DNA of 38,133 nt from an uncultured Prevotellaceae bacterium (GTDB taxonomy: Bacteria > Bacteroidota > Bacteroidia > Bacteroidales > Bacteroidaceae): positions 1 to 38,133 of the forward strand of contig CASGAM010000030.1 in NCBI GenBank assembly GCA_949299545.1, written 5' to 3'. The notes beneath the pieces are model-generated. The model searched no databases, was not told where the DNA came from, and saw only the letters and a list, made by a program, of their open reading frames with translations. A program made the translations under genes and the position numbers. Shown here piece by piece: positions 1-7,207 of this stretch; the stretch's first letter is position 1; every line of letters begins with the position of its first letter.

Positions 1-311
1 CGCGTGGTCTTCTCCGAGTCGTGCCCCATGGCTTCGCTGATGACGGGCAAGGGGACATCCATGCGCCTTGCCATGCTCGCCCAACCGTGACGCGCGGTGT
101 AGGTGGTCAGGGCGACGGGGCTGTTTACCATCTCACCGATCTTCTTCAAATGGGCGTTCACCCGTTGCAGGGCGTTCTGGTAATGCCGGCGCGGGTCGCC
201 ACTGACTCCGTCGAGCAACGGCAGCAGATAGGGCGAGCCTTCACGGTGGTGGCTGCAGACGATTTCCTGCATCTGGTGTTCCCTGGAAAAGTCACGTGGC
301 TTTTCCATCAT
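1..311 (-). pseudogene. Tyrosine recombinase (integrase), C-terminal fragment, truncated
   Basis: Reading the minus strand from an ATG-ATG at 311-306 to the window edge gives about 103 residues that match the catalytic half of Bacteroidetes tyrosine site-specific recombinases. Visible are a SPYLLPLL segment, the TYTARHGWAS box that holds the catalytic Arg-His, and the AMGHDSEKTTR box that precedes the active-site tyrosine. That tyrosine would lie beyond the window. The N-terminal SAM-like domain and the first catalytic arginine are missing: homology begins right at the stop codon of the permease gene (TGA at 310-308, overlapping the ATG). Codon use is more G+C-rich than in the neighbours, which suggests mobile-element origin. 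I read it as a remnant; a genuine short gene translated from the permease mRNA by stop-start coupling is possible but less likely. Confidence 0.72.
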
Positions 312-2581
312 TCTCTTTTTATCACTTCTGCCGGATTGAGTTTCATGACCTGCCAGATCTTCATTCCCAAAGTCGCGATTATCAGGCTGCCTACTAAAAC
401 AAACATCAGCAATGGCCATTCCCAACCATAGATGCAGTCTAAGGTATAATGTCCCAGTACCGTTTCCGTGGAGAAGAAAAGCAGAGAATAGACCAATAGG
501 AAAGTGAGGACAAACAGCAGGATATAAATCTTGCCGAACATCCAGGCTATGTTTCCAGGAGTGGCCCCGTTGATTTTGCGGATGGCTACTTCCTTCAAGC
601 GAGCGACAGTATCCATTGAGATGGCAGAAAAGATGCTGAGTACTAACAACAACAGGCTGACAACTGCCAATGCAGACATAACCAGGCGCATGTTCTGAAT
701 AGCGTTCAGTCCCCCATCCGCCTGATTCAACGTCATCAGGTCAAGAGGCAAGGTGGCTGGTACAAATTTGCGGCATAAACTGTTTAGCCGTTGCATGAAG
801 GAATGTATGTCTGTTCCTGCAGTTGTTTTTATATAATAGACTTGGGCATGAGTAGTGGGTATGAAGACTGAGCCGGCATTCTGCTCGTTTTTCACTTCAT
901 TGAACAGAGCTTTGTAAACACCTGCTATCCGATAATCCTTTCCATCCAGATGCAATGTCCCCGTATTACCGTCAGCATCGAGCAGCTGTTTGAAGTCCTC
1001 GCTTACGTAAATCTCATCCTGAGCCTCATCGGAAACGGCCCTCCCCTGTATCGGTATGTTGAAGAAGTGGAAGTAGCGTGGACTGCCGCTTGCTATGACG
1101 ATGTTGGCCGTACTTTTGTCCTTTCGCTCATAGTGGGTATAGACATGGGAATGAATCGAGTTGGTAATGTCGTAACTGACAATATCCTCGACCTCGGGCA
1201 GCTTGCGCATCTCTGTCAGAATGGGTTGTATGTTTTTCTCCAGATATTGGGTATTGAGGGGTAACACCACAATCCTTTCCTGCTCTTTTTCGGGCATGGG
1301 ATTGTACATCTTGTCGAGAAGCTGTTCATTCCACGCCATCCATGTCAATATGACACCGCCTGTGAAAAACATGGAGATGGCCAGCTGCAGACCGATCATC
1401 GCATTTCTGAACGTGTGTTTCTTACGGCTCTGCTGGAGGACAGTGTACAGTGACGCCTGGTGCAACTTGCGTAATGGGAAGCAGACAATGAGCAGGCAGC
1501 CTACTACTACTGCTATATAAACCTTTATTTGAGTCAGATAGACATCCTGCAAATGGATATCAGGAACCTCGTTCATAGGCAGAAGACTGTATGTCATGCC
1601 GAAGGTCCATTCCGTCAACAGGAAAGAGAGAAACAGAGCGGTTGTCATCATCAGGATAACTTCCGAAGCGAGCATACCATAAAGATCTTTGGTAGTTGCT
1701 CCCAGACACTTGCGCAAGGCCAGTTCACGTTGGCGATTGAAGAACATTTGTATGGTGAATTTCAGGAAATTGATCAATCCCGACATTAGAATCAGGGAAA
1801 CTACCAGCAGAAATATCAGCTTGACAAGCCGGGTCTGTCTGTGCTGACTGCTCTCCGGTTCGACCTGAAACTTTATGGACTTACCTTCTGAGTCGGGCCA
1901 TGCGATTCTTTCCAACAAGGAACGGAATTCGTTCAAATTCATCTTCTCGGGCAGGTAACAACTGGCATACAAAATATGTTTGTCTGACTGCTCCATAATC
2001 GGGAAGTAGCAGTCGGGAAGTGTATTCGGATCTTTTTTCGTGGCTACGCCTGCAACCTTAAACAGTTGTCCCGACCGGTCATTGGCGATGCGTACGGTCA
2101 GTCCTATCGGATTGATTTTGCCGAAGGCCTTTCTGGCAAAAGTTTCGGACAGCACGATGTCAGTAGATTCTAATCTATCTGTTGAGCCAGTCGTCGGAAT
2201 GCCATTGTAGGTGAAATAATGGTCGTCGGCATAGCGATAACGAACCAGAAAAGGAAGTTCCTGTCCTTCCCGGTCGAAGAATACCACTTCCTGTGTACGC
2301 AATCCTTTGGAATAGGCTGTCACAGCTTCCACGCCTGCATGCCGGAGTTCCTCTTCCATGCGTGCGATTTCTTTGGAAGATAAAGCTCGGTCGTTTGTCA
2401 GCGAAAGGTTCAACCGGCGGTCGTAATGGGGACGGTGGTCTGTGGGGGCTACAGTCTCTACAAACTGATAGGTATAGCTGAAGCATACAATGCCTACAGC
2501 CAGGCAGAGAGCCGATATCAGACTCTGCATCTTGTATTTCATCAGACTGCGTACAGCCACTTTCAGGTAGTGTAGTATCAT
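308..2581 (-). CDS. FtsX/MacB-type ABC transporter permease (757 aa)
   Basis: Inner-membrane permease of the MacB/FtsX superfamily in the long, duplicated form common in Bacteroidetes. Hydrophobic segments lie near residues 19-39, 258-280, 305-328, 355-375, 395-412, 641-663, 683-705 and 725-745, with two large periplasmic loops (about 40-255 and 415-640). Both halves carry the cytoplasmic motif typical of the family (ELALRKCLGA and EVAIRKINGA), and the C-terminus NPAEVIKRE is the usual family ending, so the gene is full length. It lies downstream of tolC-like and HlyD-like genes and is probably the last gene of that operon. No ATPase gene lies in the cluster, and the 159-bp gap before this gene is where one might be expected. 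Such permeases need a LolD/MacB-type ATPase, so a partner encoded elsewhere is inferred. Confidence 0.9.
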   Translation of the reverse strand: MILHYLKVAVRSLMKYKMQSLISALCLAVGIVCFSYTYQFVETVAPTDHRPHYDRRLNLSLTNDRALSSKEIARMEEELRHAGVEAVTAYSKGLRTQEVVFFDREGQELPFLVRYRYADDHYFTYNGIPTTGSTDRLESTDIVLSETFARKAFGKINPIGLTVRIANDRSGQLFKVAGVATKKDPNTLPDCYFPIMEQSDKHILYASCYLPEKMNLNEFRSLLERIAWPDSEGKSIKFQVEPESSQHRQTRLVKLIFLLVVSLILMSGLINFLKFTIQMFFNRQRELALRKCLGATTKDLYGMLASEVILMMTTALFLSFLLTEWTFGMTYSLLPMNEVPDIHLQDVYLTQIKVYIAVVVGCLLIVCFPLRKLHQASLYTVLQQSRKKHTFRNAMIGLQLAISMFFTGGVILTWMAWNEQLLDKMYNPMPEKEQERIVVLPLNTQYLEKNIQPILTEMRKLPEVEDIVSYDITNSIHSHVYTHYERKDKSTANIVIASGSPRYFHFFNIPIQGRAVSDEAQDEIYVSEDFKQLLDADGNTGTLHLDGKDYRIAGVYKALFNEVKNEQNAGSVFIPTTHAQVYYIKTTAGTDIHSFMQRLNSLCRKFVPATLPLDLMTLNQADGGLNAIQNMRLVMSALAVVSLLLLVLSIFSAISMDTVARLKEVAIRKINGATPGNIAWMFGKIYILLFVLTFLLVYSLLFFSTETVLGHYTLDCIYGWEWPLLMFVLVGSLIIATLGMKIWQVMKLNPAEVIKRE

Positions 2582-2740
2582 ATCTTTTTATATTTAAGGC
2601 GTAGAGGTTAATGAAGTGATTATTACGCTTCACTTCGTTAGAAGTTACAGCCGAAGTATCCTGACTATTTACATCCGTTTGCAGCACTATCGGCTTTACT
2701 TCATCTGATTTCTTTAATTCCTTCTATATCTCTATTCCGT
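2582..2740 (-). other. 159-bp spacer between adaptor and permease genes
   Basis: No gene is recognisable. It contains a 7-bp inverted repeat, GAAGTGA at 2613-2619 and TCACTTC at 2630-2636. On the minus strand a short reading frame starts just after the adaptor stop and is broken after a few codons. The gap is larger than the 56 bp between the two upstream genes, and it sits where homologous clusters often have an ATPase gene. Confidence 0.5.
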
Positions 2741-3988
2741 TCATAGTACCAGTTCCTCGGCATCGCCAAAATTCTCGTATCCGGTCGTAATCACCCAATC
2801 GCCGGGTTGGAGTCCGTCTGTCACTTCGTATTGTAAGGGGTTTTGCCGGCCAATGGTGATAGGCACTTTCACGGCACGGGTTCGGTCTGCATTGAGCTTG
2901 TAAATCCAGCGGCCACCTGTCTGCTGGTAGAAGTTGCCACGCGGGATGAGCAGGGCCTTTTCAGGCTGTCCCAACTCAATCTGCACCCGGAAACTTTTTC
3001 CCGGACGCAAGTTGTCGGGAAGTGAATCGGTAAAGAGCAGGTCCACATCGAACGTACGTTCCTTGACTTCCGGGACGACCTTTGACACGCGCAGCGGATA
3101 AGACTGTTGCTGTTGGCGGATGACAGCGGGAAGACCTGTTGTGACGCGGTCGACATAATATTCATTCAACGAGGCATGAATCTTGAAACGGTCCGTTACT
3201 TTTATCTCGGCTATCTGTGAACCTGACGGAACTGACTGCCCCGGTACGGCCGAAACCATGCTGAGTTGTCCGCTGATGGGCGCTCTTACAACGAGGTCGG
3301 CCAGCCGCTCACGCTCACGCTCATATTTCTCACGTGCCCTTCGTAATTCATCGTGCAATAACTGACGGCGGATGACAGCCACGGCGGAGTCGTGCTTTAA
3401 GCCTTCCATCTCTAATTCGGCTGTCGCCGATTTGTAGTGGTATTCGTCACGTGCCAATTCAAGTTGTGCTTTACTTTTAATGCCCATGCGATACTCCTCT
3501 TCTTCAAGCCGGAAACTTTTTTCTAACCGTTCTAATTCGTAGCGTGTCTGCAACGCCTGGCGGCGTAAGGTCAGCCGCTGCTGTTCCATCTCGATATCCT
3601 TTTCGCGGAAGGTTGTCAGTTGCCGTGCGTACTCGTCCTGTTGGTCGCTGATACTGCGCGTGACAGCCGGATTTTCCAGTACAAGTATTGTATCGCCTTT
3701 TTCCAACTGTTCTCCTTCGCCGGCCACGATACGTGCCACGGTGCCGCCTTCTGTGGCATTGACGCGCAGTGTAAGGATAGGTTGTACAATCCCTTCTACA
3801 TCGACATATTCCAGGAAGTCTCCTTGTACTGCCTCAGCGGTCTGTATGGTCTCAAGGTTTACGCGGTAGCGCCTCGGCCCGCTGGCCTGTATGACGGCAT
3901 AGATGACCAATGCCACAAACAGAACGGCGGCTAACAGATAATAGCGGAAACGAATATACCACGGTTTTTTCTTAAGTTGAATGTCCAT
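2741..3988 (-). CDS. HlyD/MacA-family periplasmic adaptor (membrane fusion) protein (415 aa)
   Basis: Periplasmic adaptor that should bridge the inner-membrane permease and the TolC-like channel. After a basic start there is one membrane anchor (about residues 14-32). A lipoyl/barrel-sandwich half follows (around 70-105, with the motif VAGEGEQLEKGDTILVLENP), then a long charged alpha-helical hairpin rich in E, R and L (about 110-235), the second lipoyl half (VRAPISGQLSMVSAVPGQSV) and beta-barrel / membrane-proximal domains to the C-terminus (DGLQPGDWVITTGYE). Length and architecture fit the family. It lies between the tolC-like gene (56 bp upstream) and the permease (159 bp downstream), and is probably co-transcribed with both from the sigma-54 promoter near 5650. 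The substrate cannot be told from sequence. Confidence 0.92.
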   Translation of the reverse strand: MDIQLKKKPWYIRFRYYLLAAVLFVALVIYAVIQASGPRRYRVNLETIQTAEAVQGDFLEYVDVEGIVQPILTLRVNATEGGTVARIVAGEGEQLEKGDTILVLENPAVTRSISDQQDEYARQLTTFREKDIEMEQQRLTLRRQALQTRYELERLEKSFRLEEEEYRMGIKSKAQLELARDEYHYKSATAELEMEGLKHDSAVAVIRRQLLHDELRRAREKYERERERLADLVVRAPISGQLSMVSAVPGQSVPSGSQIAEIKVTDRFKIHASLNEYYVDRVTTGLPAVIRQQQQSYPLRVSKVVPEVKERTFDVDLLFTDSLPDNLRPGKSFRVQIELGQPEKALLIPRGNFYQQTGGRWIYKLNADRTRAVKVPITIGRQNPLQYEVTDGLQPGDWVITTGYENFGDAEELVL

Positions 3989-4044
3989 CTTCTTATTTTT
4001 GTTTTATGATCTCAATAATTATAATAGATAATATAAAAAGTAAG

Positions 4045-5577
4045 TTATTCTTCAGGCAGAGTGTATTCGACGGGCTTTCCGGCGCCGAAATCATATCCGG
4101 TGAAGCTCCGTAGTCCGTAATACAGACTCCAGTATGTTTGCAATGCACTGATAAAGTTACGGCGCGCGGCATCTTTCTCGGCCACCGCCTCGTTCAGATC
4201 GAGCAAAGTAGACTGTCCGTTGAGATAAAGGCGGCGTGCCACTTCCGTACGGCGTGCGGCAGTGCTGTCGGTGCGTGCTGCAATATTTACCCGCCGCCCT
4301 TGAAGATTGAACTGGCGCACCATTTTGAGTACATTCAGTTCAAAATCCACGCGGCTTTGTTCCACTTGTGTTTCTGTCAATGCCAGTTGCGACCGGGCTA
4401 CACGAACGCTGCCCCGTCCGCGTCCCCAGTCAAGTATCGGCAACGAAAGTGAGAGGCTGACATATTGCTGGTTAAGCGGCCGCTGATAGGCTTCCGTCAG
4501 CGTCTCACCTGTTTGAGAAAGGCCGAATTTCATATATAAGTCGGCTTTCAGGCCGGCATTGGCCTTTGCACGTGCCAGGTTGCTGCGTTGTTCCAACAAG
4601 CGCCTTTCAAATCCGTCCGGTTCGGGGCTGTTCTGCCAGGCCAGTTTCAGAGCCTCCGTTTCGGATATATGAATGTCCGGAACGCTCTCAGGGGGCAGTA
4701 CCCGAATACGGTTGGTTTTCTCCATTCCTAAGAATGTCAACAGGTCTTGCATACATGCGTCTACCTCCACTTGTGCATCCATACAATTTGTTTCTTCGTT
4801 CAATCGGTTTACTTCCAGCTGCATCATTTCATTTTCAGTGATGGTACCGATGCGGTAGCGGCCGCCTGCATAATGATACAACGTGTCGGCTGAAGCATAA
4901 TTGGAGCGCGCGATGTCAAGATTGGTTTGTGCCGATGCCAGACGGAAGAAAAGCGAAGCGGCTTGCGATGCCACCAACTCAAGTGCTTCGGCATACGTTT
5001 TACGGGCTTCGCGCAGGCGCAGCGGCTCTATGCGGCGATCCCATTTCAGATAGTTATATCCCAAGAGACTTTGTTGGTAACCGACTGTCAGTGGAGACGT
5101 ATTGTATGCGGTTGTACCATCGCTCAATACATCCGTGCGACGTACTGATGTCGTTACGAAAAAAGAACCGCCCGTAAACCAGACGTTCTGGTTCAGTGTC
5201 AGGTTTAAATCTGTATTGAGCAGATTCTGATTGACATAACGCTCTGTACCGTCTGACTGTGTAATACGGTTGATTTGTCTGTTTAATTCCGGGTAGGAGG
5301 TCAGTGTAAGTGAAGGCAAATAGTTGGCCTTATAAAAACGATAGTTCCAATAAGCCGACAAATAAACGTGGCGAGCCGATTGTGCTTCAGGCGAATGGGC
5401 TTGTGCCTTGCTGATGGTTTCAGACAATGTAAGGCAGATTGCCGCACTGTCGGAGAGTTGTGCATGAAGTTTTGGTTGTACGGGACTGAAAAACGTACAA
5501 GCCATAAAAAGAAACACGGCGTGTCTCCGATGGTGACGGCCAAACCGACCTAAACAGATAGAATCATTTATTTTCAT
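4045..5577 (-). CDS. TolC-like outer-membrane efflux protein (510 aa)
   Basis: Outer-membrane channel of the OEP/TolC family. The N-terminus has a long basic leader followed by a hydrophobic stretch (about residues 20-38) consistent with a signal peptide ending near LHAQ. The mature part shows the two OEP repeats: long amphipathic helices (LTLSETISKAQAHSPEA near the start of repeat 1, LARAKANAGLKADLYMKFGLS in repeat 2) and membrane beta-strands (LTLNQNVWFTGGSFFVTTSV; QYVSLSLSLPILDWGRGRGS). This is the first gene of the minus-strand operon; a sigma-54-type promoter lies about 52 bp upstream of the start codon. The start was chosen because it precedes the only signal-peptide-like segment. It most likely forms a tripartite exporter with the adaptor and permease downstream. 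Confidence 0.92.
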   Translation of the reverse strand: MKINDSICLGRFGRHHRRHAVFLFMACTFFSPVQPKLHAQLSDSAAICLTLSETISKAQAHSPEAQSARHVYLSAYWNYRFYKANYLPSLTLTSYPELNRQINRITQSDGTERYVNQNLLNTDLNLTLNQNVWFTGGSFFVTTSVRRTDVLSDGTTAYNTSPLTVGYQQSLLGYNYLKWDRRIEPLRLREARKTYAEALELVASQAASLFFRLASAQTNLDIARSNYASADTLYHYAGGRYRIGTITENEMMQLEVNRLNEETNCMDAQVEVDACMQDLLTFLGMEKTNRIRVLPPESVPDIHISETEALKLAWQNSPEPDGFERRLLEQRSNLARAKANAGLKADLYMKFGLSQTGETLTEAYQRPLNQQYVSLSLSLPILDWGRGRGSVRVARSQLALTETQVEQSRVDFELNVLKMVRQFNLQGRRVNIAARTDSTAARRTEVARRLYLNGQSTLLDLNEAVAEKDAARRNFISALQTYWSLYYGLRSFTGYDFGAGKPVEYTLPEE

Positions 5578-5628
5578 TTTTTGTCTTTGTTATTTGCATC
5601 ATGGAAACAATAAATGTTTGCTCCAACC

Positions 5629-5655
5629 TGTAATTTATAAACAAAAACCGTGCCA
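5629..5655 (-). promoter_or_regulatory. Sigma-54 (-24/-12) promoter of the tolC-adaptor-permease operon
   Basis: On the minus strand, TGGCAC (5655-5650), five bases, then TTGTT (5644-5640) gives CTGGCACGGTTTTTGTT. This matches the RpoN consensus YTGGCACG-N4-TTGCW except T for C at -12. The expected start is near 5629, leaving a leader of about 52 nt. The divergent gene encodes a sigma-54 activator, which supports the call. Confidence 0.82.
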
Positions 5656-5711
5656 GAATAATCAGTTGATTAATAACCAGTATGTTATAAAAATACGATA
5701 GAATTATGCAT

Positions 5712-5746
5712 GTGCAAAACCGCACGAAAAACGTGCGATTCCGCAC
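5712..5746. promoter_or_regulatory. Tandem palindromic activator sites (putative UAS of the sigma-54 response regulator)
   Basis: Two copies of GTGC-N6-GCAC lie 21 bp apart, two helical turns centre to centre: GTGCAAAACCGCAC at 5712-5725 and GTGCGATTCCGCAC at 5733-5746. The pair also forms a larger dyad around 5729. They lie about 83-117 bp upstream of the predicted sigma-54 start at 5629, the normal distance for NtrC-type enhancer sites. That the regulator encoded at 5804 binds them is inferred from position and symmetry. Confidence 0.72.
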
Positions 5747-5791
5747 CTTGCACGTATCATTCTTTTTGTTATCTTTGCCGCAACGGCAAAG
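5747..5791 (+). promoter_or_regulatory. Bacteroides-type -33/-7 promoter and hairpin in front of the response regulator gene
   Basis: CTTG at 5747-5750, 19 bp, then TATCTTTG at 5770-5777 fits the Bacteroides -33 TTTG / -7 TAnnTTTG consensus; transcription would start near 5784, 20 nt before the ATG. The -33 box abuts the second GTGC-N6-GCAC site, so the regulator may control its own gene. A perfect 8-bp dyad, CTTTGCCG (5773-5780) CAA CGGCAAAG (5784-5791), covers the -7 box and start point and could be an operator or a leader hairpin. Confidence 0.65.
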
Positions 5792-5803
5792 CGTTTTTAA
5801 ACA

Positions 5804-7180
5804 ATGGAAAAGAAAGGAAGATTATTGATAGTTGACGACAACGAGGATGTGCTTTTTGCACTGAACCTTTTGTTGACGCCCTACATGGAAAAGATAAAGA
5901 CCACTACGGAACCGGAAAAGATTCCTTATTATATGGATACTTTCAATCCGGATGTGTTTTTACTGGATATGAACTTTAGTCGCGACGCCATCAGTGGTGA
6001 AGAAGGGTTTGACATATTAAGGCAGATTCTGGAGCGTGATTCCGAAGCCGTGGTGCTATTTATGACGGCTTACGCTGACATGGAGAAAGCCGTGCGTGCC
6101 ATTAAGGCCGGCGCCACGGATTTTGTGCCCAAGCCATGGGAAAAAGACAAATTGCTGGCCACCGTTTCGTCGGCTGTCAAACTTCGGCTGTCACGCTGCG
6201 AAGTGAAAGAATTGCGTGAACGTGTGGCGACCCTTTCTTCCGAGTCTGGTGCGCCATGTATGATTGGGCGTTCAGGCCCGATGCTTAAAGTCATCGACAC
6301 CATTGAGCGCATTGCCGGTACTGATGCCAACGTTTTGATATTGGGTGAGAACGGAACCGGCAAGGATGTGGCGGCACATCTGCTGCGTTATCAGTCGCTC
6401 CGTCGCGAACAGCCGTTTGTAAGTATTGATGTGGGGAGTATTCCGGAGACGCTGTTCGAGAGTGAGTTGTTCGGCTTTGAGAAAGGAGCGTTTACGGATG
6501 CTCACCATAGCAAGGCCGGTCGCATGGAGGTTGCCAACGGCGGTACTCTCTTTTTGGACGAAATAGGAAACCTGTCTCCGGCCATGCAGAGCAAACTGCT
6601 GGCAGCATTGGAGCGACGCACCATTTGCCGCATAGGCAGTACTCGTGAGATTCCGGTTGACATACGTCTTATTTCCGCCACGAATGCGGATATTCGCCGA
6701 GAAGTAGAGAACGGAAGATTCCGGCAGGATCTTCTTTACCGTATCAATACGGTAGAGTTGCATATTCCGCCGCTGCGCGAACGGGGGGAAGACATACTGT
6801 TGTTGGCTGAATTTTTCATGAGCCGTTTTGCACGGAAATATCGGAAAGAAATAACACGTATCAGCCGCGAGGCAGGAAAAAAACTGTTGCGTTACCATTG
6901 GCCGGGAAATGTCCGCGAACTGCAACATGCCATAGAACGGGCCGTCATCATGGCCGACGGGCCGAGTCTGAGTCCGACCGATTTTACATTGGAACACGCA
7001 AGCAAAGACGAAGCAATCAATGAAGACCTCACAGAAACCACGCTTAATTTGGAAATGTTGGAAAGAAAAGCCATCGAAAAGGCGGTACGTTTAAGCGAAG
7101 GAAATCTGACGAAAGCTGCTGCCTGGTTAGGCATCACACGCTTTGCCTTGTACCGTAAAATCAGTAAGCTCGGTCTCTGA
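5804..7180 (+). CDS. Sigma-54-dependent response regulator, NtrC family (458 aa)
   Basis: Transcription activator with the standard three domains. The receiver (about residues 6-125) has the acidic pair D11-D12, the phosphoacceptor D55 in LLDMNF, the Thr of FMTAYAD and the Lys of VPKPW. The AAA+ domain (about 150-380) has Walker A GENGTGKD near 181, the sigma-54 contact loop GAFTDA at 228-233 (usual form GAFTGA), Walker B GGTLFLDEIG, and the arginine-finger region. A Fis-type helix-turn-helix closes the protein (LTKAAAWLGITRFALYRKI). The kinase gene follows after 27 bp. The divergent tolC operon has a sigma-54 promoter and tandem dyads, so this protein probably activates it when phosphorylated by the downstream kinase. 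Confidence 0.95.
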   Translation: MEKKGRLLIVDDNEDVLFALNLLLTPYMEKIKTTTEPEKIPYYMDTFNPDVFLLDMNFSRDAISGEEGFDILRQILERDSEAVVLFMTAYADMEKAVRAIKAGATDFVPKPWEKDKLLATVSSAVKLRLSRCEVKELRERVATLSSESGAPCMIGRSGPMLKVIDTIERIAGTDANVLILGENGTGKDVAAHLLRYQSLRREQPFVSIDVGSIPETLFESELFGFEKGAFTDAHHSKAGRMEVANGGTLFLDEIGNLSPAMQSKLLAALERRTICRIGSTREIPVDIRLISATNADIRREVENGRFRQDLLYRINTVELHIPPLRERGEDILLLAEFFMSRFARKYRKEITRISREAGKKLLRYHWPGNVRELQHAIERAVIMADGPSLSPTDFTLEHASKDEAINEDLTETTLNLEMLERKAIEKAVRLSEGNLTKAAAWLGITRFALYRKISKLGL

Positions 7181-7207
7181 CAGTCATTCTTTATATAAAT
7201 TCTTATC

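Noticed and set aside
2175-2687. 170-codon open frame on the minus strand overlapping the start of the permease gene
   Set aside because: It is out of frame with a well-supported permease, has no recognisable domain, and is rich in Arg, Pro, Ser and Cys as shadow frames are.
6272-6997. 241-codon open frame opposite the response regulator gene
   Set aside because: It is antisense to conserved AAA+ and helix-turn-helix coding sequence, and its translation has no domain or sensible start signal.
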